DNA from: Saccharopolyspora spinosa NRRL 18395
GTDB lineage: Bacteria > Actinomycetota > Actinomycetes > Mycobacteriales > Pseudonocardiaceae
DNA: 64,000 nt
Reading direction: 5' to 3'
Assembly: GCF_000194155.1 (NCBI RefSeq)
Contig: NZ_GL877880.1
Location: forward strand, 69,030 to 133,029
Below the pieces are notes generated by a model. It made no database searches. It was given only the letters and a program-made list of their open reading frames with translations, and was not told where the DNA came from. The position numbers and the translations under genes were made by a program. Shown here piece after piece: positions 25,860 to 34,052 of this stretch; the stretch's first letter is position 1, and every line of letters begins with the position of its first letter.

Positions 25860-27086
25860 CTAGAGGCCGGATTCCCAGAGCGGGGAGTCGGCGGCGATGC
25901 GGGGCAGGTCGACGGGAACGAAGTCCGGGTACTTCTGCCCCGCGCCGGTGTTGAACAGCACGACGCGGTCCGCCTCCCGCACCGCTCCGCTGCTGCGCAG
26001 CCGTCGCAGCGCGGCCAGCGTCGCGGCGCCCTCCGGCGCCGGGTAGACGCCTTCGGCTGCCGCCATCTCGCGCGTCGCCGCGCGCATCTCCTCCTCGGAC
26101 ACCGCCACCGCGGTGCCGCCGGAGCCGCGCACCGCGTCGAGGATCAGGTAGTCGCCCACCGCCACCGGAACCCGAAGGCCGCTGGCGTCGGTCGCCGCGC
26201 CCGTCCACCGTGGAGCATGCCGGTCCCCGGCGTCGTGGGCGCGGACGATCGGCGCGCAACCTTCGGCCTGGACGACGACCATGCGGGGCCGGTTCCCGCC
26301 GATCCAGCCGAGTTCTTCCAGCTCCGCGAACGCCTTCCACATGCCGACCAGGCCGGTGCCGCCGCCGGTCGGGTAGATCACCACGTCCGGCAGTTCCCAG
26401 CCGAACTGCTCGGCGAGCTCGTAGCCGAGCGTCTTCTTTCCCTCGACGCGGTAGGGCTCCTTCAGGGTGGACACGTCGAACCAGCCGCGGGCCGGGGCGC
26501 TGGCCTTGACCAGCCGGCCGGCGTCGTCGATCAGCCCCTCGACCAGCCAGGTGTCGGCGCCGGAGACCCGGGCCTCGACCTGGTTGATGCGTGGGCAGTC
26601 GAACGGCATCACGACCGCGGCGCCCAGCCCGGCGCGGGCCGCGTAGGCGGCGAGCGCGCCACCGGCGTTGCCCGCGGACGGCGCGGCGACGACCTTCGCG
26701 CCGAGTTCCCGCGCGCGCGACACCGCGGCCGCCATGCCGCGCGCTTTGAAACTGCCGGTCGGGTTCTGGGCTTCGTCCTTGATGCGCAGGTCGGTGATGC
26801 CGAGCTCGGCGGCGAGCCGCGGCGCGGCCAGCAGCGGGGTGAAGCCTTCGCCGAGGCTGACGATGTTCTCCTCGTGGCGGATCGGCAGGACCTCTCGATA
26901 CCGCCACATGGTGGGTTCGCGCCCCTGGAGGTCGTCCGGATGGAGGGGCACCTTCGCCAGGTCGTAGCGCGCGTAGAGCACTTTCCCGCATTTCGCGCAC
27001 AACCCGCGCAGTACGTCCGGGTCGCAGGTCTGTCCGCAGTCGGTGCATTCGAGGTGGGTGAGCGTGCTACCGGTGGGAGTCACCAT
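25860..27086 (-). CDS. thrC: Threonine synthase
   Basis: 408 aa from ATG 27086, which has AGAAGGA upstream; a 15-residue longer frame lacks a ribosome site. A zinc-ribbon-like start (CTDCGQTC ... LCAKCGK) precedes a fold-type II PLP enzyme with the Schiff-base lysine in NPTGSFKARG, SAGNAGGAL and the PLP phosphate loop PTGGGTGLVG. It converts O-phosphohomoserine to threonine. Threonine aldolase is 7 kb away, but other threonine genes are not here. Monocistronic. Confidence 0.9.
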   Translation of the reverse strand: MVTPTGSTLTHLECTDCGQTCDPDVLRGLCAKCGKVLYARYDLAKVPLHPDDLQGREPTMWRYREVLPIRHEENIVSLGEGFTPLLAAPRLAAELGITDLRIKDEAQNPTGSFKARGMAAAVSRARELGAKVVAAPSAGNAGGALAAYAARAGLGAAVVMPFDCPRINQVEARVSGADTWLVEGLIDDAGRLVKASAPARGWFDVSTLKEPYRVEGKKTLGYELAEQFGWELPDVVIYPTGGGTGLVGMWKAFAELEELGWIGGNRPRMVVVQAEGCAPIVRAHDAGDRHAPRWTGAATDASGLRVPVAVGDYLILDAVRGSGGTAVAVSEEEMRAATREMAAAEGVYPAPEGAATLAALRRLRSSGAVREADRVVLFNTGAGQKYPDFVPVDLPRIAADSPLWESGL

Positions 27087-27325
27087 GACCGCATCCTTCT
27101 CGGCACCCACCCATTCGGTCCAGCCCTGCACGCGCAGCTGGCCGCCGCTTCTGCACGTGGGCCGAACATTTCGGCAGGTAATCCCCGGAGCGAGTCCGGA
27201 AATACCCGAACGACGGCGGGCGGTACATTAATCCAGAGCTAAATAATTCGGCCCGCGCTGGACGGCGAGAAATTCCGACCATATCGTTGGGCCACCGAGT
27301 TGGCGCGAAAAAAGGACTCGAACGG

Positions 27326-27592
27326 ATGGTCATCGACGTGTTCGGCGACGAACGGCAGGATGTCTTCTGGATCGTCGGCATGGGCCTGACCGTGCGGCAT
27401 GCCACCACCCTTCGCCCCGGCGCGGTGTACGCCGGGCAATCGATACCGTCCCTCTGCGGGGTTTCGATGAAGGTTCCGCAGCCCACCCCGAGCGGCCGCG
27501 TGCCGAGCTCGAAACCGGTCACCGACAAATGCCCGGAATGCTCGGGGGAAGCGACCGAGGCGAATTTCGTGGAAACGACCTGGGACTTCTGA
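27326..27592 (+). CDS. Conserved-looking small protein with CPEC motif
   Basis: 88 aa from ATG 27326 with AAAGGA upstream. After a short N-terminus (MVIDVFGDERQDVFWIVGMG) the sequence runs LTVRHATTLRPGAVYAG, then SLCGVSMKVPQPTPSGRVP, and a C-terminal CPECSGEATEANFVE. Three cysteines, two of them in CxxC, suggest a metal-binding or redox site. I do not recognise a family. It is divergent from thrC across an AT-rich promoter region (27225-27260) and 60 bp upstream of the ABC pair. Confidence 0.55.
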   Translation: MVIDVFGDERQDVFWIVGMGLTVRHATTLRPGAVYAGQSIPSLCGVSMKVPQPTPSGRVPSSKPVTDKCPECSGEATEANFVETTWDF

Positions 27593-27652
27593 CCCCGGCG
27601 GGCGGAAAATCGATCGCCACGGAGCCGCGCGCGCACTAGCGTTGAACGCGCC

Positions 27653-29218
27653 ATGACTCCGAACAGTGCCAGTTCGCTCCGATTCCTTTGGTCTCTGCTG
27701 GTGCAGCGGCCGGGCTTGCTGACGCTCGCGACAATTTCCGGCGCGTCGTGGATGCTGCCGACCGCCCTGATGCCGCTGGTCGTCGGCCAGGCGATCGACA
27801 CCGGGATCCGCGGCGCCGACGGCGGCGCGCTGCTGCGCTGGGTGCTGGTCGTGCTGGCGCTCGGCGTCACGCTGATGGTCGCGGCCGGCGTGCTGACCTG
27901 GGCGGCGCACACGCTCTGGCTGCACGGCACGGCGGGCGCCCAGCGGATCGCGCTCGGCCATGTGGTGGGCCTCGGCGGCACGCTGACCCGCAAGGTCCGG
28001 GCCGGTGAGGTGGTCACGGTCGGTGCGTCGGACGTCTTCCGCGTCGGCGGGCTGTTCGAGGTGATCGGTCGGGCGACCGGGTCGCTGGTTTCCTTCGCGG
28101 TCGCCGCGATCATGGTGCTGTGGATCTCGCCCGTAATGGGCGTCGTCGTGTTGATCGGCGTGCCGCTGGCGACCGTGGGCATCGGGCCGCTGCTGAACCC
28201 GCTGCGCCGCCGCAACGAGGCGCAACGGGAACAGTTGGCGCAGGTCAGCGCCCAGGCGTCGGACATCGTGTCGGGCCTGCGGATCCTGCGCGGCGTCGGC
28301 GGCGAGTCCCGATTCCACGTGCGGTTCGTCGACGCCTCCCGGCGGGTCCGGGACGCCGGGATCGCCGCCGGGCGGCTCGAGGCGCTGCTGGCCGGTGCGG
28401 AGATCCTGCTGCCCGGCCTGGTCACGGTGCTGGTGACTTGGCTCGGCGCGCGGCTGGCGCTGGACGGCACCATCAGCGTCGGCGAACTGGTCGCGTTCTA
28501 CGGCGTGTCGGCGTTCCTGGTGATCCCGGTCCGCACCGCCACCGAGGCGGCCTACGCGTTTTCGGCCGGGCACGTCGCGGCTGGTCGCATTCGTGCGCTG
28601 TTGCGGCTGGAGCCCGAACTGCCGTCGCCGAAGCACCCGAAGTCGCTGCCGCCGGGCCCGCTGGACCTGTTCGACGAAGCGACCGGGCTGCGGATCCCGG
28701 CGGGCGAGCTGACCGTGATCGACGCTGGCGAGCAGGCGGAAGCCCTCGCCGAGCGCCTGGCCGACGAGGCGATCGCCGGTAGCGTGCCGCTGCGCGAGGT
28801 CGATCGGGACGAGGCGCGTCACCGAATCGTGTTGGCGCACAACCAAGACCTGCTGTTCGCCGGACCGGCGCGGGCCGAACTTGACCTCGAGTCCGATGTG
28901 GATGTCGACAGCGCGTTGCACGCGGCCGATGCGCACGACGTGATGTCCGCGCTGCCGGCCGACGGGCTGCTGGACGAGCGCGCCCGCTCGCTGTCCGGCG
29001 GCCAGCGCCAGCGCTTGCTGCTCGCCCGCGCGTTGTGCACGGACGCCGACGTGCTGATCCTCGACGAGCCGACCTCGGCGGTCGACGCGCACACCGAGGC
29101 GCGGATCGCCGAGCGGGTCAGCGAATTCCGCCGGGGCCGCACCACGGTCGTGCTCAGCCAAAGTCCACTATGGACAGCGGTGGCGGATCAGGTGAGGCGC
29201 ACGGGGGTCGGCGCATGA
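27653..29218 (+). CDS. ABC exporter half-transporter with degenerate ATPase domain
   Basis: 521 aa. Six membrane segments occupy residues ~15-300, then a nucleotide-binding domain. The NBD keeps the signature LSGGQRQRLLLARAL and Walker B VLILDEPTSAVD. The place of the Walker A loop reads GELTVIDAGEQAEALAERL, without any GxxGxGK[ST], and the H-loop reads VVLSQSPLW, without His. It cannot bind ATP conventionally. The ATGA overlap with the next gene indicates a heterodimer in which this is the catalytically poor half. Substrate unknown. Confidence 0.9.
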   Translation: MTPNSASSLRFLWSLLVQRPGLLTLATISGASWMLPTALMPLVVGQAIDTGIRGADGGALLRWVLVVLALGVTLMVAAGVLTWAAHTLWLHGTAGAQRIALGHVVGLGGTLTRKVRAGEVVTVGASDVFRVGGLFEVIGRATGSLVSFAVAAIMVLWISPVMGVVVLIGVPLATVGIGPLLNPLRRRNEAQREQLAQVSAQASDIVSGLRILRGVGGESRFHVRFVDASRRVRDAGIAAGRLEALLAGAEILLPGLVTVLVTWLGARLALDGTISVGELVAFYGVSAFLVIPVRTATEAAYAFSAGHVAAGRIRALLRLEPELPSPKHPKSLPPGPLDLFDEATGLRIPAGELTVIDAGEQAEALAERLADEAIAGSVPLREVDRDEARHRIVLAHNQDLLFAGPARAELDLESDVDVDSALHAADAHDVMSALPADGLLDERARSLSGGQRQRLLLARALCTDADVLILDEPTSAVDAHTEARIAERVSEFRRGRTTVVLSQSPLWTAVADQVRRTGVGA

Positions 29219-29459
29219 CGACGAAGCTCCCGCTGGCGGACGGGACGGCGGTTCGCCGCTGGGTCTGGCGAACCCTCCTGGTGCACCGCCGCCGGTTCGC
29301 CGCGATGATGCTGCTGTTCGGCCTGGCGACGCTGGTCGGGCTGATCGGCCCGCAGGTCCTCGGCAACCTCGTCGACTCGGTGATCACCGGCACCACCACC
29401 GGGCACGTCGACCTGCTCGCCGCGGGCTGCTGGCGCGCTCGGCTCGGCTGCGCGCGACG
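29215..29459 (+). pseudogene. N-terminal fragment of second ABC exporter gene, out of frame with the body
   Basis: ATG 29215 overlaps the upstream stop and encodes TM1 (RFAAMMLLFGLATLVGLIGP, then LGNLVDSVITG). After HVDLLAA (about 29425) the frame loses sense; the homologous continuation (LLARSARLRATMLGE) is in another frame. One missing base would join them, but the stretch that should be TM2 also looks too short, so a larger deletion of 3n+1 bases is possible. It may be a genuine lesion or an assembly error. Confidence 0.65.
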
Positions 29460-30941
29460 ATGCTCGGCGAGCACCTGCTGGCGGAATCGCGCGAGAGCAT
29501 GGTCGGCCACGCGCTGCGGCTGCCGCTGGGCACCGTCGAGGCGGCCGGCACCGGCGACCTGCTCAGCCGTGCCACCACGGACGTCGACCGGCTCGACTAC
29601 ACGATCCGCAACGCCGCGCCCGAGATCACCACCGCGCTGATCACGATCCTGCTGACCGGTGCCGCGATGATCGTCACCTCGCCGCTGCTCGCCTGCGGGA
29701 TGCTGGTCGCCGTGCCGCTGATGGTCCTCAGCACGCGGTGGTACCTGCCGCGATCGCTGCCGAACATCCAGCAGATCGCGGAGTCCTGGTCGGAAGTCCA
29801 GTCGAGCACGCACGAATCTGTCGAGGGCGCGCGGACCATCGCGGCCCTGCGGCTGGCCGGGCGCCGCACCGCGCGCAACGAGCAGGTGCTGGGCCGGGCC
29901 CTGGACGCCGAGAAGCGGCACCGGTTCCTGCTCACCGCGTGGCTGCCGTGCCTGGAGCTGTCGTACGTGCTGCCGATCGGCGCGATCCTGCTGATCGGCG
30001 GCTGGGCCTACCAATCCGGGTTCGCCGAGCTCGGCACCATCATCACTGTCGTGCTCTACGCCCAGGCGATGTCGAACCCGTTCGACGAGCTGTTCATGTG
30101 GCTCGAAGAGCTGCAGACCGGGCACACGGCGCTGCAGCGCATCCTCGGTGTCCGCGAGGTCCCGGCGGCCGACGATGGCGACGCCCCGCGCCGCAACGGC
30201 GAGACGACGGGCCGCGACCTGTTGATCCGCGACGCGCGCTTCTCCTACCGGCAGGACCGGGAGGTGCTGCACGGCGTCGACCTCACGGTGCCTGCCGGGC
30301 AGCGGTTGGTCATCGTCGGCCCGTCCGGGGCCGGGAAGTCCACGCTCGGCCGGTTGATCGCCGGGATCAGCCGCCCGGACTCCGGGTCGGTCGCGTTCGG
30401 CAGCACCGAGATCACCGAGCTGCCCGCCGAGCAGCTGCGCCGCGAAGTGGTGCTGCTGACCCAGGAACAGCACGTGTTCGCCTGCACGCTGCGGGACAAC
30501 CTCACCCTGCCGGACGGCGAGGCGTCCGAGGACCAGCTGACCGACGCGCTCAAGTCGGTCGGGCTGCTGGAATGGGTGGAAGCGCTGCCGGACGGGCTCG
30601 ACACGGTCCTGGGCGCCGGCGGTCACGCGGTTCCGGCAGCCCGCGCGCAGCAGCTCGCGCTGGCCCGGGTGTTGCTGGCCGACCCGCACACCGTGGTCCT
30701 CGACGAAGCGACGTCCCTGCTGGACAACGCCACTTCGCGGGAACTGGAGCGGGCGCTTTCGACGCTGCTGGCCGGGCGCACGGTGATCGCGATCGCGCAC
30801 CGCCTGCACACCGCGCGCAACGCCGACCAGGTGGCCGTGATGGCAGACGGCCGCATCGTCGAGCTCGGTAGCCACGCGGAACTGCTCGCCGCCGACGGTT
30901 CGTACGCGCGGCTGTACCGGGTGGCTCAAAGAAGGTTTTGA
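29460..30941 (+). CDS. ABC exporter half-transporter, main body (Walker A-competent)
   Basis: 493 aa from ATG 29460. It carries the remaining membrane segments and an NBD with Walker A GPSGAGKST, Walker B TVVLDEATSLLD and H-loop IAIAHRLHT. Its signature motif is degenerate (GGHAVPAARAQQLALARV instead of LSGGQ). Together with the upstream partner this leaves one complete composite ATP site (this Walker A with the partner's LSGGQ) and one dead site. The true start is probably ATG 29215 if the frame break at about 29425 is an artefact. Confidence 0.82.
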   Translation: MLGEHLLAESRESMVGHALRLPLGTVEAAGTGDLLSRATTDVDRLDYTIRNAAPEITTALITILLTGAAMIVTSPLLACGMLVAVPLMVLSTRWYLPRSLPNIQQIAESWSEVQSSTHESVEGARTIAALRLAGRRTARNEQVLGRALDAEKRHRFLLTAWLPCLELSYVLPIGAILLIGGWAYQSGFAELGTIITVVLYAQAMSNPFDELFMWLEELQTGHTALQRILGVREVPAADDGDAPRRNGETTGRDLLIRDARFSYRQDREVLHGVDLTVPAGQRLVIVGPSGAGKSTLGRLIAGISRPDSGSVAFGSTEITELPAEQLRREVVLLTQEQHVFACTLRDNLTLPDGEASEDQLTDALKSVGLLEWVEALPDGLDTVLGAGGHAVPAARAQQLALARVLLADPHTVVLDEATSLLDNATSRELERALSTLLAGRTVIAIAHRLHTARNADQVAVMADGRIVELGSHAELLAADGSYARLYRVAQRRF

Positions 30942-31010
30942 AAGTGGTTTTCGCAGCGCTGCGGGGCGCGTCGGTCCTGCAGGAGTTACGTCGCCGTCTC
31001 CGCTGAGGAA

Positions 31011-31098
31011 TACCCGACATGTTGTATGTCCACCACGCGCGTCGAGGCTGTCCTCGCGAGCGACGTTCGGAGAACCCGCGGTGGTGAAAGCTGAGCCT
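31011..31098 (-). repeat. Intergenic structured repeat, partial copy R6
   Basis: On the minus strand: CACCGCGGGTTCTCCGAACGTCGC, then GCGAGGACAGCCTCGACGCG and a truncated inner arm ending near TGTCGGGTA. The 3' half (GGATCCCGGAG...) is missing. It sits between the convergent ABC and TetR genes. Confidence 0.7.
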
Positions 31099-31137
31099 CG
31101 CGCCGCAAGCGGCAGCCGCCGCTTGCGGGAGAGCATC

Positions 31138-31722
31138 TCAGCCCAGCTGAGAACGCAGCATCCGGCGCGCCGCCGCGCGTGGATCGGGGTCGCTCTCGAT
31201 CAGCGCATTCACCACCGCGCCGTCCACCAGCGCGATCAGTTCGAGCAGCCGCTCGCGGCTGACCTCCATGCCGCTGCGGCCGAAGATCTCCGCCAGCAGC
31301 TGGTGCAATTCGGCGCTGAGCTCGCGCATCAGCGGAGCGAGGTAGGGGCGGCGCGGCGAGCCGACCAGCCGCTCGTACCGCAGCAGCACCGGTTCCGCGC
31401 CACCGTCGCGCGACCCGGTGCCCAGCAGCAGGTCCAGCAGCAGCTCGATCACGGCTTCGGTGCTGCGGGGGCCTTCGGCGAGTTCGTCGAGCTGGGCCCG
31501 GCCGGTGGCCAGTTCCTGCCGCGACTCGTACTCGACGGCGGCGCTGATCAGGTCGTCCAGTGACGAGAAATAGTAGGTGGTGGATGCCAGCGGGAGGCCG
31601 GCGCGTTCGGCGACCGCGCGGTGCCGCACCGCGTCGAAGCCGCCCTCGGCCAGCAGCTGCGCGGCAGCCACCACCAAGGCCTGCCGCCGCCGCTCGCCCT
31701 TCGGAGTACTGGCCGATGTCAT
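31138..31722 (-). CDS. TetR/AcrR-family transcriptional regulator
   Basis: 194 aa from ATG 31722, with AGGA upstream. The N-terminal HTH (QALVVAAAQLLAEGGFDAVR, then HRAVAERAGLPLASTTYYF) is typical TetR, with a helical ligand-binding C-terminal domain. It is downstream of and codirectional with a SugE-type efflux gene whose promoter carries two similar palindromic operators, so it is the leading candidate for that repressor. A hairpin at 31897-31951 separates the two genes. Confidence 0.9.
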   Translation of the reverse strand: MTSASTPKGERRRQALVVAAAQLLAEGGFDAVRHRAVAERAGLPLASTTYYFSSLDDLISAAVEYESRQELATGRAQLDELAEGPRSTEAVIELLLDLLLGTGSRDGGAEPVLLRYERLVGSPRRPYLAPLMRELSAELHQLLAEIFGRSGMEVSRERLLELIALVDGAVVNALIESDPDPRAAARRMLRSQLG

Positions 31723-31896
31723 GTCTGCCGATCCTATGCGCCGCCGGGCATGGCCCGGACATTTCGGAGAGCCGGTCCCGGCCTCACTCTCGTGGCGAGC
31801 AGTTTGCCCGAGACTGCCCGCGAAACCTCGGGTACCCGGCCCTGAAATCGGTTTCGGTCCTCGTTCGTGGCGGATCTCGAGGCTGTCGCCTCGGAG

Positions 31897-31951
31897 CCCA
31901 CCCGGGCCGGGTCGCGTTTTAGCGCGAAATCGCCGCCCGTTCCCGGGTGGG
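31897..31951 (-). terminator. Hairpin after the SMR pump gene
   Basis: CCCACCCGGG and CCCGGGTGGG form a perfect 10-bp outer stem; an inner GCG...CGC pair flanks a TTTTA stretch. It lies 27 bp beyond the pump stop (minus strand). Confidence 0.5.
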
Positions 31952-31977
31952 CGCTTGGTTGGCGTCCACGAGCCCGG

Positions 31978-32304
31978 TCAGTGGCCGACGCCGGCGAGGT
32001 TCAGGCCGATCACACCCGCGACGATCAGCACGATCGAGACCAGCTTCATCACCGAGAAGCCGTCGCCCAGCCAGACCATGCCCACGATGGCCGTCAGCGC
32101 GGCGCCGATGCCGGTCCACACCGCGTAGGCGGGGCCCGCGGGCAGCTCGCGCATCGCATACGCCAGGCCCGCGAGGCTGACGGCGGCCAGCACGAAGAAG
32201 GACACGGTCGGGATCAGGCGGCTGAAGCCGTGCGAGAGCTTCAGCGAGATCGCCCAACCCGCTTCGAACACTCCCGACACCATCAGAATGATCCAGGCCA
32301 TCAT
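31978..32304 (-). CDS. sugE: SugE/Gdx-type small multidrug resistance transporter
   Basis: 108 aa, four transmembrane helices. MAWIILMVSGVFEAGWAISLK holds the essential membrane Glu. LSHGFSRLIPT, LPAGPAYAVWTGIGA and IVGMVWLGD match the SugE branch, whose studied members are guanidinium/H+ exporters, rather than EmrE. ATG 32304 has AAGGGCG upstream; ATG 32301 is an alternative. No guanidine riboswitch is visible; instead two palindromic operators lie 50-90 bp upstream, and a TetR gene follows. Confidence 0.9.
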   Translation of the reverse strand: MMAWIILMVSGVFEAGWAISLKLSHGFSRLIPTVSFFVLAAVSLAGLAYAMRELPAGPAYAVWTGIGAALTAIVGMVWLGDGFSVMKLVSIVLIVAGVIGLNLAGVGH

Positions 32305-32355
32305 CGCTGGTCGCCCTTCCCTCGGTCCTGCAGCGGAACCACCCGCCGAATTTCT

Positions 32356-32391
32356 GGCACCAACGTACCGATAATCTGGTACGAACGTACC
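32356..32391 (-). promoter_or_regulatory. Two tandem palindromic operators upstream of sugE-like gene
   Basis: GGCACCAACGTACC (32356-32369) and GGTACGAACGTACC (32378-32391), both 14 bp with GGTACG/CGTACC-type arms, start-to-start 22 bp, or about two helical turns. The interval holds ATAATCT, a possible -10. The neighbouring TetR regulator is the likely ligand. Confidence 0.6.
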
Positions 32392-32482
32392 GTTCTGGTG
32401 ATGGAAGACACCACAACCCGAACACACCACCCTCGGGGAGAACCGTTTCCACAGGTCATCGCGCTTTTGAAACGGAGCGCCG

Positions 32483-32640
32483 CACCTGCGCAGCTTGCAC
32501 CGCGGCGGGTTCTCAGACTGTGCCCACCCCGTCAGGGTTCATGGCGAGGCCGATCCCCAGCGCCGCGTATTGGTCATACACAAGTCGGGGATCCCGGAGC
32601 CCAGACGGCGTCTGAGGTTCTGCCACCCGCGCCCCTACGC
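32483..32640 (+). repeat. Intergenic structured repeat, copy R3
   Basis: Near full length: TTGCACCGCGGCGGGTTCTC followed by AGAC, then ATCCCC with the GTATTGG loop, ACAAGTCGGGGATCCCGGAG and GGCGTCTGAGGTTCTGCC. The outer arms CTCAGAC / GTCTGAG pair perfectly. It contains about 17 extra bases relative to R1 in the 5' half. Confidence 0.8.
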
Positions 32641-32702
32641 AAACCACGCTGACAAGAACCTCAATCCGAAACCCCTCACGGGCGGTGAGCAGGCGGAACA
32701 AG

Positions 32703-33353
32703 TCAGTACTGGGCGGCGAGGTCTCCCGCGATCGACGCGATCCGAGCGCCGTACGGCGCAGCAGGGGAACCGGCGTCCGGGTCGCTGAGCACGACGACCA
32801 ACTTGCCGCTGCGCGCCTGGCGCACCGACAGCTCGGTGCCGTCCGGGCGCCGCACGTCACCGGGCGTGGTCTGGTCCGGCGGTATCGTGCCCACCGGGCC
32901 GACGATCACCGTGACGCTGCCCGTCGCAGCCCCGTCGCGCAGCACGAACAAAGCCGTCTTCGACCCGGACGGGCAGGGCTTGGCGGCGACCGGAGCCGTC
33001 TCGGCCGCCTCGGGCAGCTGCCTGGTCACCGCGGCCGCGAGCTGCGCGTCCGGCCCGCACCCCGAGCGGTCGCCCAGGACGCCGGGCCCATCGAAGCGCG
33101 GGGAGCTCGACGCTGTCTCCGGCACCGATTTGCTCGCGACGTGGCTGGTCTCCGACTGCCCGAACAGGCCGGTCCCCAGGCCCACGCCGCCCACCAGCAC
33201 CGCTGCCGCGACGACCGTGCCCCCCACCGCCGCCATCCGGCGCCGCGCCGTGATCCGCCGCGAGGCCCGCGCCACGTCGTGCTCGTCGAACGACGACGGA
33301 GGAACGGACTGCACCGAATCGCGAAACAGCTCTTCAAGCTTGCGCTCGTCCAC
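32703..33353 (-). CDS. Membrane protein encoded with SigE-family sigma factor (probable anti-sigma)
   Basis: 216 aa from GTG 33353, with GAGGAGGTG upstream. A charged cytosolic N-terminus (DERKLEELFRDSVQSVPPSS...RRITARRR) precedes one membrane helix (AAVGGTVVAAAVLVGGVGLG) and a ~150-residue extracytoplasmic part with two Cys. It starts 14 bp after the sigma-factor stop. This arrangement is standard for partners of SigE-family ECF sigma factors. No classic zinc anti-sigma HxxxCxxC motif is seen, so the anti-sigma function is inferred from context. Confidence 0.75.
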   Translation of the reverse strand: MDERKLEELFRDSVQSVPPSSFDEHDVARASRRITARRRMAAVGGTVVAAAVLVGGVGLGTGLFGQSETSHVASKSVPETASSSPRFDGPGVLGDRSGCGPDAQLAAAVTRQLPEAAETAPVAAKPCPSGSKTALFVLRDGAATGSVTVIVGPVGTIPPDQTTPGDVRRPDGTELSVRQARSGKLVVVLSDPDAGSPAAPYGARIASIAGDLAAQY

Positions 33354-33367
33354 CTACCCGCACCTCC

Positions 33368-33883
33368 TCACGCCGACCGCAGGTCGCCGAGCTCGTCGCC
33401 CAGCGCTTCCCGCAACGCCGCCAGCCCCCGGGCGCACTGGCTCTTCACAGTTCCCTCGCTGCACCGCATGACGGCCGCCACCCCCGCGACGTCCAACCCC
33501 TCCAGGAATCGCAGCACCAGCACCGCGCGCTGCTTCGGCGGCACCTTCTGCAGGCCCACGAGCAGCGTCTGCCTGGTCGCCACCGCGTTGTCCACGTCCG
33601 GCGAATCCACCGGGCGGTCCGGCAGCACCTCCGCAGCGCGCTCCCGCCGCCACGGCCGCCGGGACTCGTCGATCACCGCGCGGGTCAAGGTGCGGCGCAC
33701 ATACGCGTCCAACGCGCCCTTGTCGCGAACCTTGCGCCAATGCCGGTGCAACGCGATGAAGGCGGTCTGGGCGAGATCGTCCGCGCGGTGCCAGTCACCG
33801 CACATCATGTACGCCATTCGACGCACCGCCTCCCGCCGAGCCACGAAGTACTCCGCGAACTCCTGCTCTTCGCGCTGGTCCAC
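33368..33883 (-). CDS. SigE-family ECF RNA polymerase sigma factor
   Basis: 171 aa from GTG 33883 (GGAGAG upstream); the frame is open to 35110 without homology. Region 2 (FVARREAVRRMAYMMCGDWH, then RADDLAQTAFIALHRHW) and region 4 (LLVGLQKVPPKQRAVLVLRF, GVAAVMRCSEGTVKSQCARG) are typical of the actinobacterial SigE-family. It directs RNA polymerase to stress-type promoters. Cotranscribed with the membrane partner 14 bp downstream. Confidence 0.92.
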   Translation of the reverse strand: MDQREEQEFAEYFVARREAVRRMAYMMCGDWHRADDLAQTAFIALHRHWRKVRDKGALDAYVRRTLTRAVIDESRRPWRRERAAEVLPDRPVDSPDVDNAVATRQTLLVGLQKVPPKQRAVLVLRFLEGLDVAGVAAVMRCSEGTVKSQCARGLAALREALGDELGDLRSA

Positions 33884-34052
33884 GCGGAACTCTCCGCTCG
33901 TTTCGTGCCTGCACCTGTAGGACGGGATCGCCGACCCCAACCGTTGCACGCCCCGGTGCCGTCGATCCACCCCGTGATTGATACCGCAGTCGCCGCATCC
34001 GTGTCCGCAGGATTCTTGCCCTAACCCGGTGTGGATGTGATGTGATCTGCTT

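Larger units (their letters stand above)
32305..32702. other. 398-bp gap: pump promoter and repeat R3
   Basis: It contains the operator pair (32356-32391) and repeat R3. No ORF was supported. Confidence 0.6.

Noticed and set aside
32305..32355. Guanidine riboswitch upstream of the SugE-type gene
   Set aside because: The 50-bp leader is too short and lacks the conserved ACGR-type motifs; palindromic operators are present instead.
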